Below are positions 11,131 to 18,436 of a stretch of 54,801 nt of DNA, one piece after another (positions within the stretch are counted from its first letter, which is position 1; every line of letters begins with the position of its first letter). A program made the position numbers and the translations under genes. The notes under the pieces were generated by a model. It was not told the origin of the DNA. It did no database searches and saw only the letters and a list, made by a program, of their open reading frames with translations. This DNA is from Microbispora bryophytorum (GTDB lineage Bacteria > Actinomycetota > Actinomycetes > Streptosporangiales > Streptosporangiaceae). Location of the stretch: NCBI RefSeq assembly GCF_006874465.1, contig NZ_VIRL01000032.1, forward strand, positions 1-54,801, read 5' to 3'.

Positions 11131-11531
11131 CCCCAGTGCCGCGAGTCCCGGCTGGTCGGGCCGTCGCCGAGGACCACCAGCCGGCCGGCCGGGACCACGT
11201 CGCCCGGCGCGGCGTGTACGCCCGGCGCGACCTGGTCGGGCACCCTGTCGCCCGGCATCGCGGCGACCCGCTTGATCAGCCACTCCGTACGGCGCAGTCC
11301 GGACGTGCGTCCCGAAGAGGCAGCGCCGCCCGGCTGCAGGCGCCGGAAGACCACCACCTGGCCGCGCCGCGGCACCGCCCGCCCGCCGCGTCGTATGAGC
11401 ACCCGATCTCCCGGCTGGTACGTCGGAACCATGCTCGTCCCGGCCACCCGTACCACGACGAAGCGTCGCCGGGCGGCGACCGCCCCGGCGACCGCGGCCA
11501 GCGACAGCAGCGCAATCACGACGTGTTGCAT
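11079..11531 (-). CDS. Signal peptidase I-like S26 protein
   Basis: 150 residues from ATG 11531 (GAAAGG eight bases upstream). One N-terminal membrane segment (VVIALLSLAAVAGAVAA) is followed by the S26 domain: VAGTSMVPT with the catalytic Ser33, IKRVAAMPGD with the general-base Lys87, and GDGPTSRDSRHWG, the box E motif. This is much shorter than housekeeping LepB and resembles dedicated signal peptidases of actinobacterial peptide clusters. It is divergent from the six-cysteine peptide gene, whose predicted AQA-D junction is a fitting cleavage site, so the peptide is the likely substrate. Its last codons overlap the convergent SARP gene. The proposed substrate is inferred. Confidence 0.9.
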   Translation of the reverse strand: MQHVVIALLSLAAVAGAVAARRRFVVVRVAGTSMVPTYQPGDRVLIRRGGRAVPRRGQVVVFRRLQPGGAASSGRTSGLRRTEWLIKRVAAMPGDRVPDQVAPGVHAAPGDVVPAGRLVVLGDGPTSRDSRHWGYLPVSEVLGVVIRRLS

Positions 11532-11640
11532 GATCAACCTTTCGGCCTGGTGAGGCGATCGCGATTGTGCCGGGCCCGGCCTGCGCGACGGTTGCGCGGC
11601 GCCTGCGGTGTGCTCACGGCGTCGCGGCGCGTTCGGGCAA

Positions 11641-11672
11641 CCGGCGCGCATCCGGCACGCACCCGGCGCGCA
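11641..11672 (+). promoter_or_regulatory. Three 11-bp direct repeats, candidate SARP site
   Basis: CCGGCGCGCA, CCGGCACGCA and CCGGCGCGCA start at 11641, 11652 and 11663, exactly one helical turn apart. They lie 78-109 bp upstream of the peptide start. SARP regulators are known to bind heptameric direct repeats with 11-bp spacing near the -35. A SARP gene is next door. I do not see a convincing -10, so the assignment is provisional. Confidence 0.5.
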
Positions 11673-11749
11673 ACCGCGGCGAAGGCCGCGCGGAGCATCC
11701 TCACAGGGCGGGCGGCCTACCACGCCCGAACCCAGCAAAGGGAGAAACG

Positions 11750-11959
11750 ATGATCCGGACGCTGAACCGCCTGGGAGACCGGCTGCTCGAAAAGCTCCTC
11801 CCCGGCGCCGAAGCCCAGGCCGACAACTGTTTCGAATACTGGCCGACTGGTGGCTGCAACCGCTACAAGGACTGCTACCCCAACCCGACCGGCTTCCTCT
11901 GCATCACCTACTGGCGGAGCAGTTGCGGCGGCGCCTGGCAGAACATCGGCTACTGCTGA
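11750..11959 (+). CDS. Six-cysteine secreted peptide precursor
   Basis: 69 residues from ATG 11750, with AAGGGAG well placed upstream; a longer frame exists but has no ribosome site. Residues 1-24 (MIRTLNRLGDRLLEKLLPGA plus EAQA) form an amphipathic leader without a true hydrophobic core, ending in AQA-D, a signal-peptidase-like junction. The predicted mature part, residues 25-69, has six cysteines (27, 36, 42, 51, 59 and the C-terminal 69), three tryptophans (31, 55, 63) and many tyrosines and glycines. The even cysteine number suggests three disulfides. MauE-like, thioredoxin-like and ABC genes follow directly. The family was not recognised. A faint similarity of context and of the Cys/Trp-rich style to the methylamine dehydrogenase small subunit is noted, but homology is not claimed. 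Confidence 0.85.
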   Translation: MIRTLNRLGDRLLEKLLPGAEAQADNCFEYWPTGGCNRYKDCYPNPTGFLCITYWRSSCGGAWQNIGYC

Positions 11960-11977
11960 CACCGGCCGGCACGTCCA

Positions 11978-12505
11978 ATGGTCTACGCCGTGCTGACCGT
12001 CCGGCTCGTGCTGACGGGGGTCTTCCTGGTCTCCGTCCTCACGAAGCTGCGCACGCGGCGGGCCTTCGGCGAATTCACCACGGCGGTGCGGCGGCTCGGC
12101 GGCCTCCCCACGGGTCTCGGGACGCCCGCCGCCGTGGTGGTCGTCGCCGTCGAGGCCGGGACCGTCGTCATGCTGGCGGCGCCCGGCCTCGACGGCGACG
12201 GCAGGGCAGGTCTCCTGCTCGCCGGGGGCCTGCTCCTCGGGTTCGCCGCGGTCCTGGTGACGGCGCTGCGGCGCGGAACGACCGCCGCCTGCCGATGCTT
12301 CGGCGCGTCCGATGAGCCGGTCAACCGCCGGCACGTGGCGCGCAACGCCGTTCTCGCCGCGTGCGCGGTGGCCGGGGCCGCCGCGACGTCCGCCGCGGGC
12401 GGCACACCCGTCGCGCCGCCCGCCGCCGTCCTCTGCCTGGTCGGGGCCTCGGTCGCCGTCGGCGCCGTCGTGCTCCTCGACGACCTGCTCCACCTCCTCC
12501 GTTGA
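11978..12505 (+). CDS. MauE/DoxX-like membrane redox protein
   Basis: 175 residues with about four to five membrane segments. The paired cysteines Cys105 and Cys107 in ACRCFGASD sit in a loop, the hallmark of MauE-type proteins. In methylotrophs MauE is needed for disulfide formation in the methylamine dehydrogenase small subunit; by analogy with DsbB/DsbD it passes electrons across the membrane. It begins 18 bp after the peptide gene and precedes a thioredoxin-like gene, so it probably serves oxidation or isomerisation of the peptide's disulfides outside the membrane. No strong ribosome site precedes the ATG, so translation may be coupled to the peptide gene. Confidence 0.88.
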   Translation: MVYAVLTVRLVLTGVFLVSVLTKLRTRRAFGEFTTAVRRLGGLPTGLGTPAAVVVVAVEAGTVVMLAAPGLDGDGRAGLLLAGGLLLGFAAVLVTALRRGTTAACRCFGASDEPVNRRHVARNAVLAACAVAGAAATSAAGGTPVAPPAAVLCLVGASVAVGAVVLLDDLLHLLR

Positions 12506-12524
12506 CCCCTCGAAGGGAACGCCC

Positions 12525-13067
12525 ATGGCCGTCCTGGTCGCCGCCGTCGTCCTGCTCGGCGGGCTCGTCCTGGTGAATCTGCTCCTTACCGGCGCGGTCA
12601 TCAGAAGACTCCGGAAAATCACCAAGGATTCCCTCGCCGGGGCAGTGCCCGGAAACCCCGGGCTCGCCGTGGGCGCCGAGGTCCCGGCCTTCTCCGCGCT
12701 CACGGTCTCCGACACGAAGGTCACCGCGGACGACTTCGCGGGCGAGCGCACCCTCGTCGGGTTCTTCAGCACCGACTGCCCGCACTGCCTGCCGAAGGCG
12801 CCCGTCTTCGTCACGACCGCCCGTGACGCCGCCGCCGACGGCGTACGAGTCCTGGCGGTGGTGGTGGAGGGCGAGAGGAGACCCGCCGAGTTGCTCGCCG
12901 CCCTGACCGGTGACGTGAGCGTCGTCGTGGAGGGCGAGGGCGGCGCGATGGCGGAGGCGTTCGAGATCAGGGCCTTCCCGTCGTTCTTCCTAATCGGCCC
13001 GGACGGGACCGTCGCCGGGAGCAGCCTGAAGCCGGAGCTTCCGACGGCCGCGCCGTCCCCGGTCTGA
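12525..13067 (+). CDS. Membrane-anchored thioredoxin-fold protein (MauD/TlpA-like)
   Basis: 180 residues from ATG 12525 (GAAGGGA upstream). One N-terminal membrane helix (residues 2-25) is followed by a thioredoxin fold with the active site STDCPHC (Cys85, Cys88) and the cis-proline loop AFPSFFLIG. The CPHC pair is like that of oxidising DsbA proteins. With the MauE-like protein encoded just upstream it forms a MauD/MauE-like pair that probably oxidises or proofreads the six-cysteine peptide on the outer face of the membrane. It is followed within 6 bp by the ABC transporter gene. Confidence 0.9.
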   Translation: MAVLVAAVVLLGGLVLVNLLLTGAVIRRLRKITKDSLAGAVPGNPGLAVGAEVPAFSALTVSDTKVTADDFAGERTLVGFFSTDCPHCLPKAPVFVTTARDAAADGVRVLAVVVEGERRPAELLAALTGDVSVVVEGEGGAMAEAFEIRAFPSFFLIGPDGTVAGSSLKPELPTAAPSPV

Positions 13068-13072
13068 CCGGC

Positions 13073-14983
13073 GTGAGGTCACGACTCGGGCCGCTGCGGC
13101 TCACCCTGGCGCTCGTCTGGCGGGCCGGACCGGTTCTCGCTCTGTCCCAGCTCGCCATGGCGGTTCTGACCGGCGCATCCCCCGTCGCGATCACGTGGCT
13201 CACCAAACTGCTGATCGATCGCCTGACCGCCGGATCGGGCCCCTCGACGACACCGCTCGCCGCCGCGATGGCCGTGCTCGGCGCCCTGACCGCGCTGCTG
13301 CCCCACCTGTCCGGGTGGGTCCAGCGGGAGCAGCAGCGCCGCATCGCGTGGCGCACCGGTGACGAACTGTTCACCGCGGTGTGCCGGATGCAGGGGCTGA
13401 CCAGGCTGGAGAACCCGGATTTCCACAATCGGCTCCAACTGGCCCAGCAGTCCGCCCAGACCGCCCCGCAACTCGTCACCGAGTCGGCGCTCGGAGCGGC
13501 GCGCGGCGGCATCACCATCGCCGGGCTCCTGGGCGCGCTCGCCACGCTCAGCCCGCTCCTCGCCGCCGTCGTGGCCGCGGCCGCCGTGCCCGAGCTGATC
13601 GTCCAGCTCAGGCTCGGCCGCCGCCGGGCGTTTCTCCGCCTGGAGATGGCCCCCGCGGAACGCCGCCGGATGTTCTATCAGACGCTGATGCTCGACCATC
13701 AGGCCGCCAAGGAGATCCGGCTGTTCGGCATCGGAGGCTTCCTGCGGGGGCGCATGCTGGGCGAACTGGCCGCCGAGCAGCGGGCGGAGCGCCGGATGGA
13801 CCTGACGGCCGTCCGCCACAACGGGGCGCTCACCGCCCTCAGCACGGTCATCGCGGGCGCCGCGCTGATCGTGCTGGTCTCCCGGATAGCGGGGGGCCAG
13901 GCCGGCATCGGCGACCTGGCCGTCCTCACCGCCGCCCTCGCCGGCACCCAGGCCTCCCTGTCCGGCGTGGTGATCCAGCTAGCTCACCTGAACGAGGCAC
14001 TCGTCCTGGCCGGCCACTACGCCCACGTCGTCACCATCGGACCCGACCTGCCGGAACCCGCCACCGGCGGCGACACGCCGCCGCTGCGGCACGGCATCGA
14101 ACTGCGCGACGTGTGGTTCCGGTACGACCCCGGCCATCCGTACGTGCTGCGCGGCCTGAACCTGACCATCCCCCACGGGCGGAGCGTGGCCCTGGTCGGC
14201 CTGAACGGCGCGGGCAAGAGCACCGTCGTCAAGCTCCTGTGCCGCCTCTACGACCCCGAGCGCGGCAGCGTCCGCTGGGACGGCGCCGACCTGCGCGAGC
14301 TGCGCGTCGACGATCTGCGCCGCCGGATCGGAGCCGTGTTCCAGGACTACGTGGCCTACGACCTCACCGCGGCCGAGAACGTCGCGGTCGGCGACGTCGG
14401 CTCCCTCGACCGGCCGGAGCGGATCCGCGAGGCGGCCCGCCGGGCGGACGTCCACGACACGCTGGCGAGCCTTCCCCGCGGCTACGACACCATGCTGTCG
14501 CGGTTCTTCGCCGCCGAGCAGGGCGAGGACTCCGGCCGGGGCGTGCTCCTGTCCGGGGGGCAGTGGCAGCGCGTCGCCCTCGCCCGCGCCCTCCTCCGCG
14601 CGGACACCGCCGACCTGCTCATCCTCGACGAGCCCAGCTCGGGACTCGACCCCGAGGCCGAACACGCCGTCCACCAGCGGCTCCGCGACCACCGCGGCGG
14701 CCGTACGAGCCTCCTCATCTCGCACCGTCTCAACACGGTGCGCGGGGCGGACCACATCGTCGTCCTCGCCGACGGGCAGGTGGCCGAACAGGGCACCCAT
14801 GACGAACTGATGGCGCTCGACGGCGAGTACGCCCGCCTGTTCACCCGCCAGGCGGCCGACTTCCAGCTGAGCCGGGCCGCCGATCGTGGGGGTACCGGCC
14901 TGGGGGGCGCCGGTCTCGGGGGCACCGGTCTCGGGGGCGCCGGTCTCGGGGGTGCCGTCGTCGGTTCGCCGGCGGAGGCGTGA
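13073..14983 (+). CDS. ABC exporter, fused membrane and ATPase domains
   Basis: 636 residues from GTG 13073. A type IV ABC exporter membrane domain (residues about 1-320, six helices) is fused to an ATPase with Walker A GLNGAGKS at 376-383, signature LSGGQ at 493-497, Walker B LLILDEPSSGLD near 515-526 and the H-loop LLISHRLNT. There is no N-terminal C39 peptidase domain, so any leader must be removed by another protease, which fits the S26 protein nearby. It is likely the exporter of the six-cysteine peptide. The C-terminal tail is a 15-bp repeat (14885-14960) encoding GLGGA/GLGGT units. Confidence 0.92.
   Translation: MRSRLGPLRLTLALVWRAGPVLALSQLAMAVLTGASPVAITWLTKLLIDRLTAGSGPSTTPLAAAMAVLGALTALLPHLSGWVQREQQRRIAWRTGDELFTAVCRMQGLTRLENPDFHNRLQLAQQSAQTAPQLVTESALGAARGGITIAGLLGALATLSPLLAAVVAAAAVPELIVQLRLGRRRAFLRLEMAPAERRRMFYQTLMLDHQAAKEIRLFGIGGFLRGRMLGELAAEQRAERRMDLTAVRHNGALTALSTVIAGAALIVLVSRIAGGQAGIGDLAVLTAALAGTQASLSGVVIQLAHLNEALVLAGHYAHVVTIGPDLPEPATGGDTPPLRHGIELRDVWFRYDPGHPYVLRGLNLTIPHGRSVALVGLNGAGKSTVVKLLCRLYDPERGSVRWDGADLRELRVDDLRRRIGAVFQDYVAYDLTAAENVAVGDVGSLDRPERIREAARRADVHDTLASLPRGYDTMLSRFFAAEQGEDSGRGVLLSGGQWQRVALARALLRADTADLLILDEPSSGLDPEAEHAVHQRLRDHRGGRTSLLISHRLNTVRGADHIVVLADGQVAEQGTHDELMALDGEYARLFTRQAADFQLSRAADRGGTGLGGAGLGGTGLGGAGLGGAVVGSPAEA
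14885..14960 (+). repeat. 15-bp tandem repeat at the ABC exporter C terminus
   Basis: Five 15-bp units of the type GGGGGCACCGGTCTC are in frame and encode alternating GGTGL/GGAGL. They lie beyond the conserved ATPase fold. Confidence 0.9.
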
Positions 14984-15101
14984 GCGACCCTGCGCACAGC
15001 GGGCGCGTCGGGAGGACGACCGGCCCCGGCCGCCCCTGGCGCCCTGCCGTCCGCGTCGTCACCGCGGTAACCGCTTGCGCTCCTCGCCCGGCCTGAGGCA
15101 T

Positions 15102-15148
15102 CCTTGGACCCCAAGGAAGAGCCTAGGGGTTCTAGGAACGCTCCTAGG
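15102..15148. promoter_or_regulatory. CCTTGG/CCAAGG and CCTAGG repeats before tetR
   Basis: CCTTGGACCCCAAGG at 15102-15116 is a perfect inverted repeat with a 3-bp centre. CCTAGG follows at 15122 and 15143, with CTAGGAACG between. The cluster lies 35-80 bp before the tetR start and is a good candidate for its autoregulatory operator and promoter. Confidence 0.5.
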
Positions 15149-15182
15149 AATGGTCACAGTGCTTCAGACGGAGAAGGGCGGT

Positions 15183-15782
15183 ATGCCCATGGCGCGGGCC
15201 GGGTTGACCGCGGATCGGGTGACGCTCGCCGGCGCCGAGCTGGCGGACGAGGTCGGGCTCGAACACGTGACCATGTCGGCGGTGGCGCGACGACTCGGAG
15301 TGAAGGACGCCAGCCTGTACGCGCACGTCCGCAGCCTGGAGGACCTGCGCGGGCGGATCGCGCTGCTGGCGGCCGACGAGAAGACCGTGCGCATCGCGGA
15401 GGCGACCGCCGGGCGGGCCGGAAGGGACGCGCTGGTGGCGTACGCCAACGCCTGGCGGCAGTACGCCCACGACCATCCGGGCCGATACACCGCGACGCAG
15501 ATCCCGATTCAGATCGACCCCGAGCTCGTGGCCCGGGCCGCCGGGCCACGGCGTGCCGTCGAGCTGACCTACAGCATGCTGCGCGCCTACGCGCTGCGGG
15601 AACCCGACCTGACCGACGCGGTCCGGCTGATGCGCAGCACGCTCCACGGCTTCACCAGCCTGGAGGCCGCGGGCGGGTTCGCGCACGCCCGCCCGGCGGA
15701 GGACACCTGGGTCCGCTGTCTCGACGCCCTGCACACCCTCCTTGAGCACTGGCCCACGCATGGTGAAGGAGAACCGACATGA
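15183..15782 (+). CDS. TetR-family transcriptional regulator
   Basis: 199 residues from ATG 15183 (GAAGGG four to five bases upstream); ATG 15150 and ATG 15189 are alternatives. The N-terminal HTH contains LADEVGLEHVTMSAVARRLG and VKDASLYAHVRSLEDLR. The C-terminal ligand domain (FTSLEAAGGFAHARPAEDTW) resembles the WHG/TetR_C type. Its stop overlaps the start of the hydrolase gene (ATGA), so it probably represses this two-gene operon through the palindromes at 15102-15148. The effector is unknown. Confidence 0.9.
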   Translation: MPMARAGLTADRVTLAGAELADEVGLEHVTMSAVARRLGVKDASLYAHVRSLEDLRGRIALLAADEKTVRIAEATAGRAGRDALVAYANAWRQYAHDHPGRYTATQIPIQIDPELVARAAGPRRAVELTYSMLRAYALREPDLTDAVRLMRSTLHGFTSLEAAGGFAHARPAEDTWVRCLDALHTLLEHWPTHGEGEPT

Positions 15783-16618
15783 CCAGCCCGGCCATCGGCC
15801 ACCTGCGGGTGGACGGCGCCACCCTGCGCTACGAGGTGCGCGGAAAGGGCCCGCTCCTGCTGCTGATCCCCGGCGGTACGGGCGGCGCGGCGTCCTTCGA
15901 CGGCGTCGCCGACGCCCTGGCCGCCGACTACACGGTGGCGTCCTACGACCCGCGCGGCCTGTCCCGCAGCCCGCTGGACGACCCGGAAGCCCCACAACGG
16001 GTCGAACAGCATGCCGACGACGCGTTCCGGCTGCTTGAGCTGCTGTCCCCGGACGCGCCCGCGCGCGTGGCCGGCTGCAGCTCGGGCGCGATCGTCGCGC
16101 TGCACCTGCTCACCGCCCGTCCCGAGCGGATCGAACGCGTCGTGGCGCACGAGCCGCCGCTGGTGGAGGTGCTGCCGGACGCCGCCGAGCATCGGGCGCT
16201 GCTCGCTCGCGTTCAGGACACGTTCCGCCGGGAGGGGCTGATGCCCGCGGCGGCCGTGTTCGCGGCCGGCATGCGGCGGCCCGGCGCCGATCCTGCCGAT
16301 GCCAAGGCGGTCACCGAACTCCCCCCGCAGGCGGCGGCACGGGTGGAGCGGACGATGGCCGACATGCCCTACTTCCTCGGGCGCATCGTGCCGAGCTTCA
16401 TGGCCTACACGCCGGACGTGGATCGCCTGGAGGCCCTGTCGGACCGGCTCGTGCTCGCCGCCGGAGCGGACTCACAGGGCGAACTGCCCTACCGTCCCGC
16501 CGCCTTCCTGGCCGAGCGGTTCGGTGTGGAGCTGGTCCACTTCCCCGGCGGGCACACGGGGCTCAGCACGCACCCCGCCGAGTTCGGCGAGCTGCTCCGC
16601 AAGGTGCTGAGCGCCTGA
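15779..16618 (+). CDS. Alpha/beta hydrolase
   Basis: 279 residues. The order of elements is typical of the fold: oxyanion region LLLIPGGTGGAASF, the strand SYDPRGLSRSP, the nucleophile elbow GCSSGAIVAL with the catalytic serine, a cap region near 150-205, and a C-terminal histidine in FPGGHTGLS. The Cys-Ser-Ser elbow is a mild variation of GxSxG. The gene is translationally coupled to the TetR gene. Substrate unknown; such pairs often detoxify or degrade small esters or lactones. Confidence 0.9.
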   Translation: MTSPAIGHLRVDGATLRYEVRGKGPLLLLIPGGTGGAASFDGVADALAADYTVASYDPRGLSRSPLDDPEAPQRVEQHADDAFRLLELLSPDAPARVAGCSSGAIVALHLLTARPERIERVVAHEPPLVEVLPDAAEHRALLARVQDTFRREGLMPAAAVFAAGMRRPGADPADAKAVTELPPQAAARVERTMADMPYFLGRIVPSFMAYTPDVDRLEALSDRLVLAAGADSQGELPYRPAAFLAERFGVELVHFPGGHTGLSTHPAEFGELLRKVLSA

Positions 16619-16655
16619 TCCGGCCGCGCCGGCAAAGTCGGGCCGCCCGGGTGTT

Positions 16656-16694
16656 TGTGAGGCGGGTGTCGTGTGAGGCGGGTGCTCATTCGTC
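16656..16694 (+). promoter_or_regulatory. Candidate ECF42-type promoter with a 16-bp-period direct repeat
   Basis: TGTGAGGCGGGTG occurs twice (16656-16668 and 16672-16684). TGTCGT at 16667 with CGTC at 16691 (18-bp gap) resembles the published ECF42 promoter pattern of a TGTCGA -35 and a CG-rich -10 before DGPF genes. The spacing is slightly long, so this is tentative. Confidence 0.35.
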
Positions 16695-16731
16695 TTCCTG
16701 TTGAACGCCGATCGAAGGAAGAGAGTCAACC

Positions 16732-17070
16732 GTGAAGTACGTGCTGATGTTCGTCGAGACGGAGGAATTCGCCAAGCGGCTGGAGGCGATGGACGGCCTG
16801 GAGCGCGAGGCCGCCTACGAGGCGGTGGTCCGCTGGTTCGCCGAGAACTCCGGCAGGATCACGCATCACATGCATCTGGCGCCCGCGCACACCGCGACCA
16901 CCGTACGTCTCGGCGGCGGCGAGCCCATCGTCACCGACGGGCCGTTCGTCGAGGGCAAGGAGGTGGTCAGCGGCTACGCCGAGGTGGAGGTGGCCGATCT
17001 GGACGAGGCGCTGAAGATGGCCAGGTCCTGGCCGGCGTGCCCGATCGTGGAGATCCGCCCGGTCGCATGA
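16732..17070 (+). CDS. YCII/DGPF-domain protein
   Basis: 112 residues. MKYVLMFVETEEF at the start and VTDGPFVEGKEVVSGY in the middle are the family signature (DGPF motif), with the final WPACPIVEIRPV strand. These small dimeric alpha+beta proteins resemble muconolactone isomerase, but their activity is unknown. DGPF genes are known regulon members and neighbours of ECF42 sigma factors, and here the sigma gene overlaps its stop (ATGA). Confidence 0.93.
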   Translation: MKYVLMFVETEEFAKRLEAMDGLEREAAYEAVVRWFAENSGRITHHMHLAPAHTATTVRLGGGEPIVTDGPFVEGKEVVSGYAEVEVADLDEALKMARSWPACPIVEIRPVA

Positions 17071-18296
17071 GCGAACCGGACGGAGACCGGGGGAGCCGTG
17101 AGGTGCTGGCCCGCGTGGTGCGTGAGCACGCGGGCCGCCTCGCGGCGTGCCTGGTGTCGCTGCTGGGCGACTTCTCCGCCGCCGAGGACCTGGTGCAGGA
17201 CGCCGTGGAGACCGCGCTGCGCCGCTGGCCGGTCGAGGGCGTGCCGGACCGGCCGGACGCCTGGCTGTTCACCGTGGCCCGCCGCCGCGGCCTCGACGTG
17301 CTGCGGCGGGAGACGAACTACCGTGCCAAGCTGGCCCGGCTGCGATGGCCCCAGCCGGGGGAAGGCGACGACCGGCTGCGGCTGGTCTTCACGTGCTGCC
17401 ATCCGGCGCTGTCGCGACAGGCCCGGATCGCGTTGACCCTGCGGGTGGTGTGCGGGCTGAGCACCGCGCAGATCGCCGCCGCCTTCGTCGTGCCGGAGAC
17501 CACGGTGGCCCAGCGGCTCACCCGCGCCAAACGAAAGATCGCCGAAGCGGGCATCCCCTACCGGATTCCGGCCGCCGAGGAGCTGCCCGAGCGGCTGGAG
17601 GCCGTGCTCGCGGTCGTCTACCTGCTGTTCAACGAGGGCTATCTGTCCAGCGCCGGCGATCGGGCCGAGGCGCGCGACCTTGCCGATGACGCCGAGTGGC
17701 TGGCCGGGCTCCTGGCCGTCCTCATGCCGAGTGAGCCGGAGGTGGCCGGGCTGCTCGCGTTGATCCGGCTCCATCGGGCGCGCGGCGCGGCCCGATTCGA
17801 CTCTCATGGGCGTCTGGTGCCGCTCGCCGAGCAGGACCGCGGCCGGTGGGACCATGCCACGATCGCCGACGCGACCGCGTTGCTGACGCGCACCGCCAGG
17901 GCCCATCGCCGGCCGGGCCCCTACCAGTTGCAGGCCGCGATCGTGGCCTGTCACGCCGAGGCCGCCGACTTCGAGCACACCGACTGGGCGCAGATCCTCG
18001 TGTTGTACGACATGCTCCTGGCCGTGGCGTCCTCGCCGGTCGCCCGGCTGCACCGGGCCGTCGCCCTGCGCTATGTCAAGGGGCCCGTGGCGGCGCTGGC
18101 GGAGCTGGCCGGCCTGGAGGAGGCCCTGTCCCGCTACCCGCTCCTGCACGCGACCCGAGCAGAACTGCTGCGCGCGCTGGGCGACACGAGCCAGGCGCGG
18201 CTGTGTGACGAGCGGGCGCTGGGCCTGACCGCCAATCCGGCCCAGCAGGCCCTGCTCCACCAGCGGCTGGACCCGGCTCATGGGGAGTGGCCATAG
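17067..18296 (+). CDS. ECF42-type RNA polymerase sigma factor
   Basis: 409 residues. Region 2 (LVQDAVETALRRWPVEGVPD, PDAWLFTVARRRGLDVLRRE) and region 4 (GLSTAQIAAAFVVPETTVAQ) are followed by a long C-terminal extension that is TPR-like in helix pattern (KGPVAALAEL, YPLLHATRAELLRALG). FTCCHPALS and YLLFNEGY are characteristic of this group. No anti-sigma factor is encoded nearby, as is typical of ECF42, where the extension itself controls activity. It probably activates the coupled DGPF gene and so its own operon. Confidence 0.93.
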   Translation: MSEPDGDRGSREVLARVVREHAGRLAACLVSLLGDFSAAEDLVQDAVETALRRWPVEGVPDRPDAWLFTVARRRGLDVLRRETNYRAKLARLRWPQPGEGDDRLRLVFTCCHPALSRQARIALTLRVVCGLSTAQIAAAFVVPETTVAQRLTRAKRKIAEAGIPYRIPAAEELPERLEAVLAVVYLLFNEGYLSSAGDRAEARDLADDAEWLAGLLAVLMPSEPEVAGLLALIRLHRARGAARFDSHGRLVPLAEQDRGRWDHATIADATALLTRTARAHRRPGPYQLQAAIVACHAEAADFEHTDWAQILVLYDMLLAVASSPVARLHRAVALRYVKGPVAALAELAGLEEALSRYPLLHATRAELLRALGDTSQARLCDERALGLTANPAQQALLHQRLDPAHGEWP

Positions 18297-18436
18297 CGCC
18301 ACCCGGCACCGCAACCCACGGCTGGTGTCATTGATCTACTATGTAAAGGCCCTCGCCGCGAACAGACCGGCAGGTCTTCGATGCCCACCACGTGGCCCAC
18401 GGCCCTGTCGCCGGGGCGGCCTGGCCGCCTGCCGCC

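Noticed and set aside
8713..11283. An 856-codon open frame on the minus strand opposite the SARP gene
   Set aside because: High-GC third-position effect. Composition is Arg/Gln/Pro/Gly-rich without domains, while the plus frame has complete SARP, NB-ARC and TPR features.
11750..11959. The peptide as a true methylamine dehydrogenase small subunit
   Set aside because: Far too short, half the cysteines, and no large subunit or MauG nearby. Only the MauE/MauD-like partners are shared.
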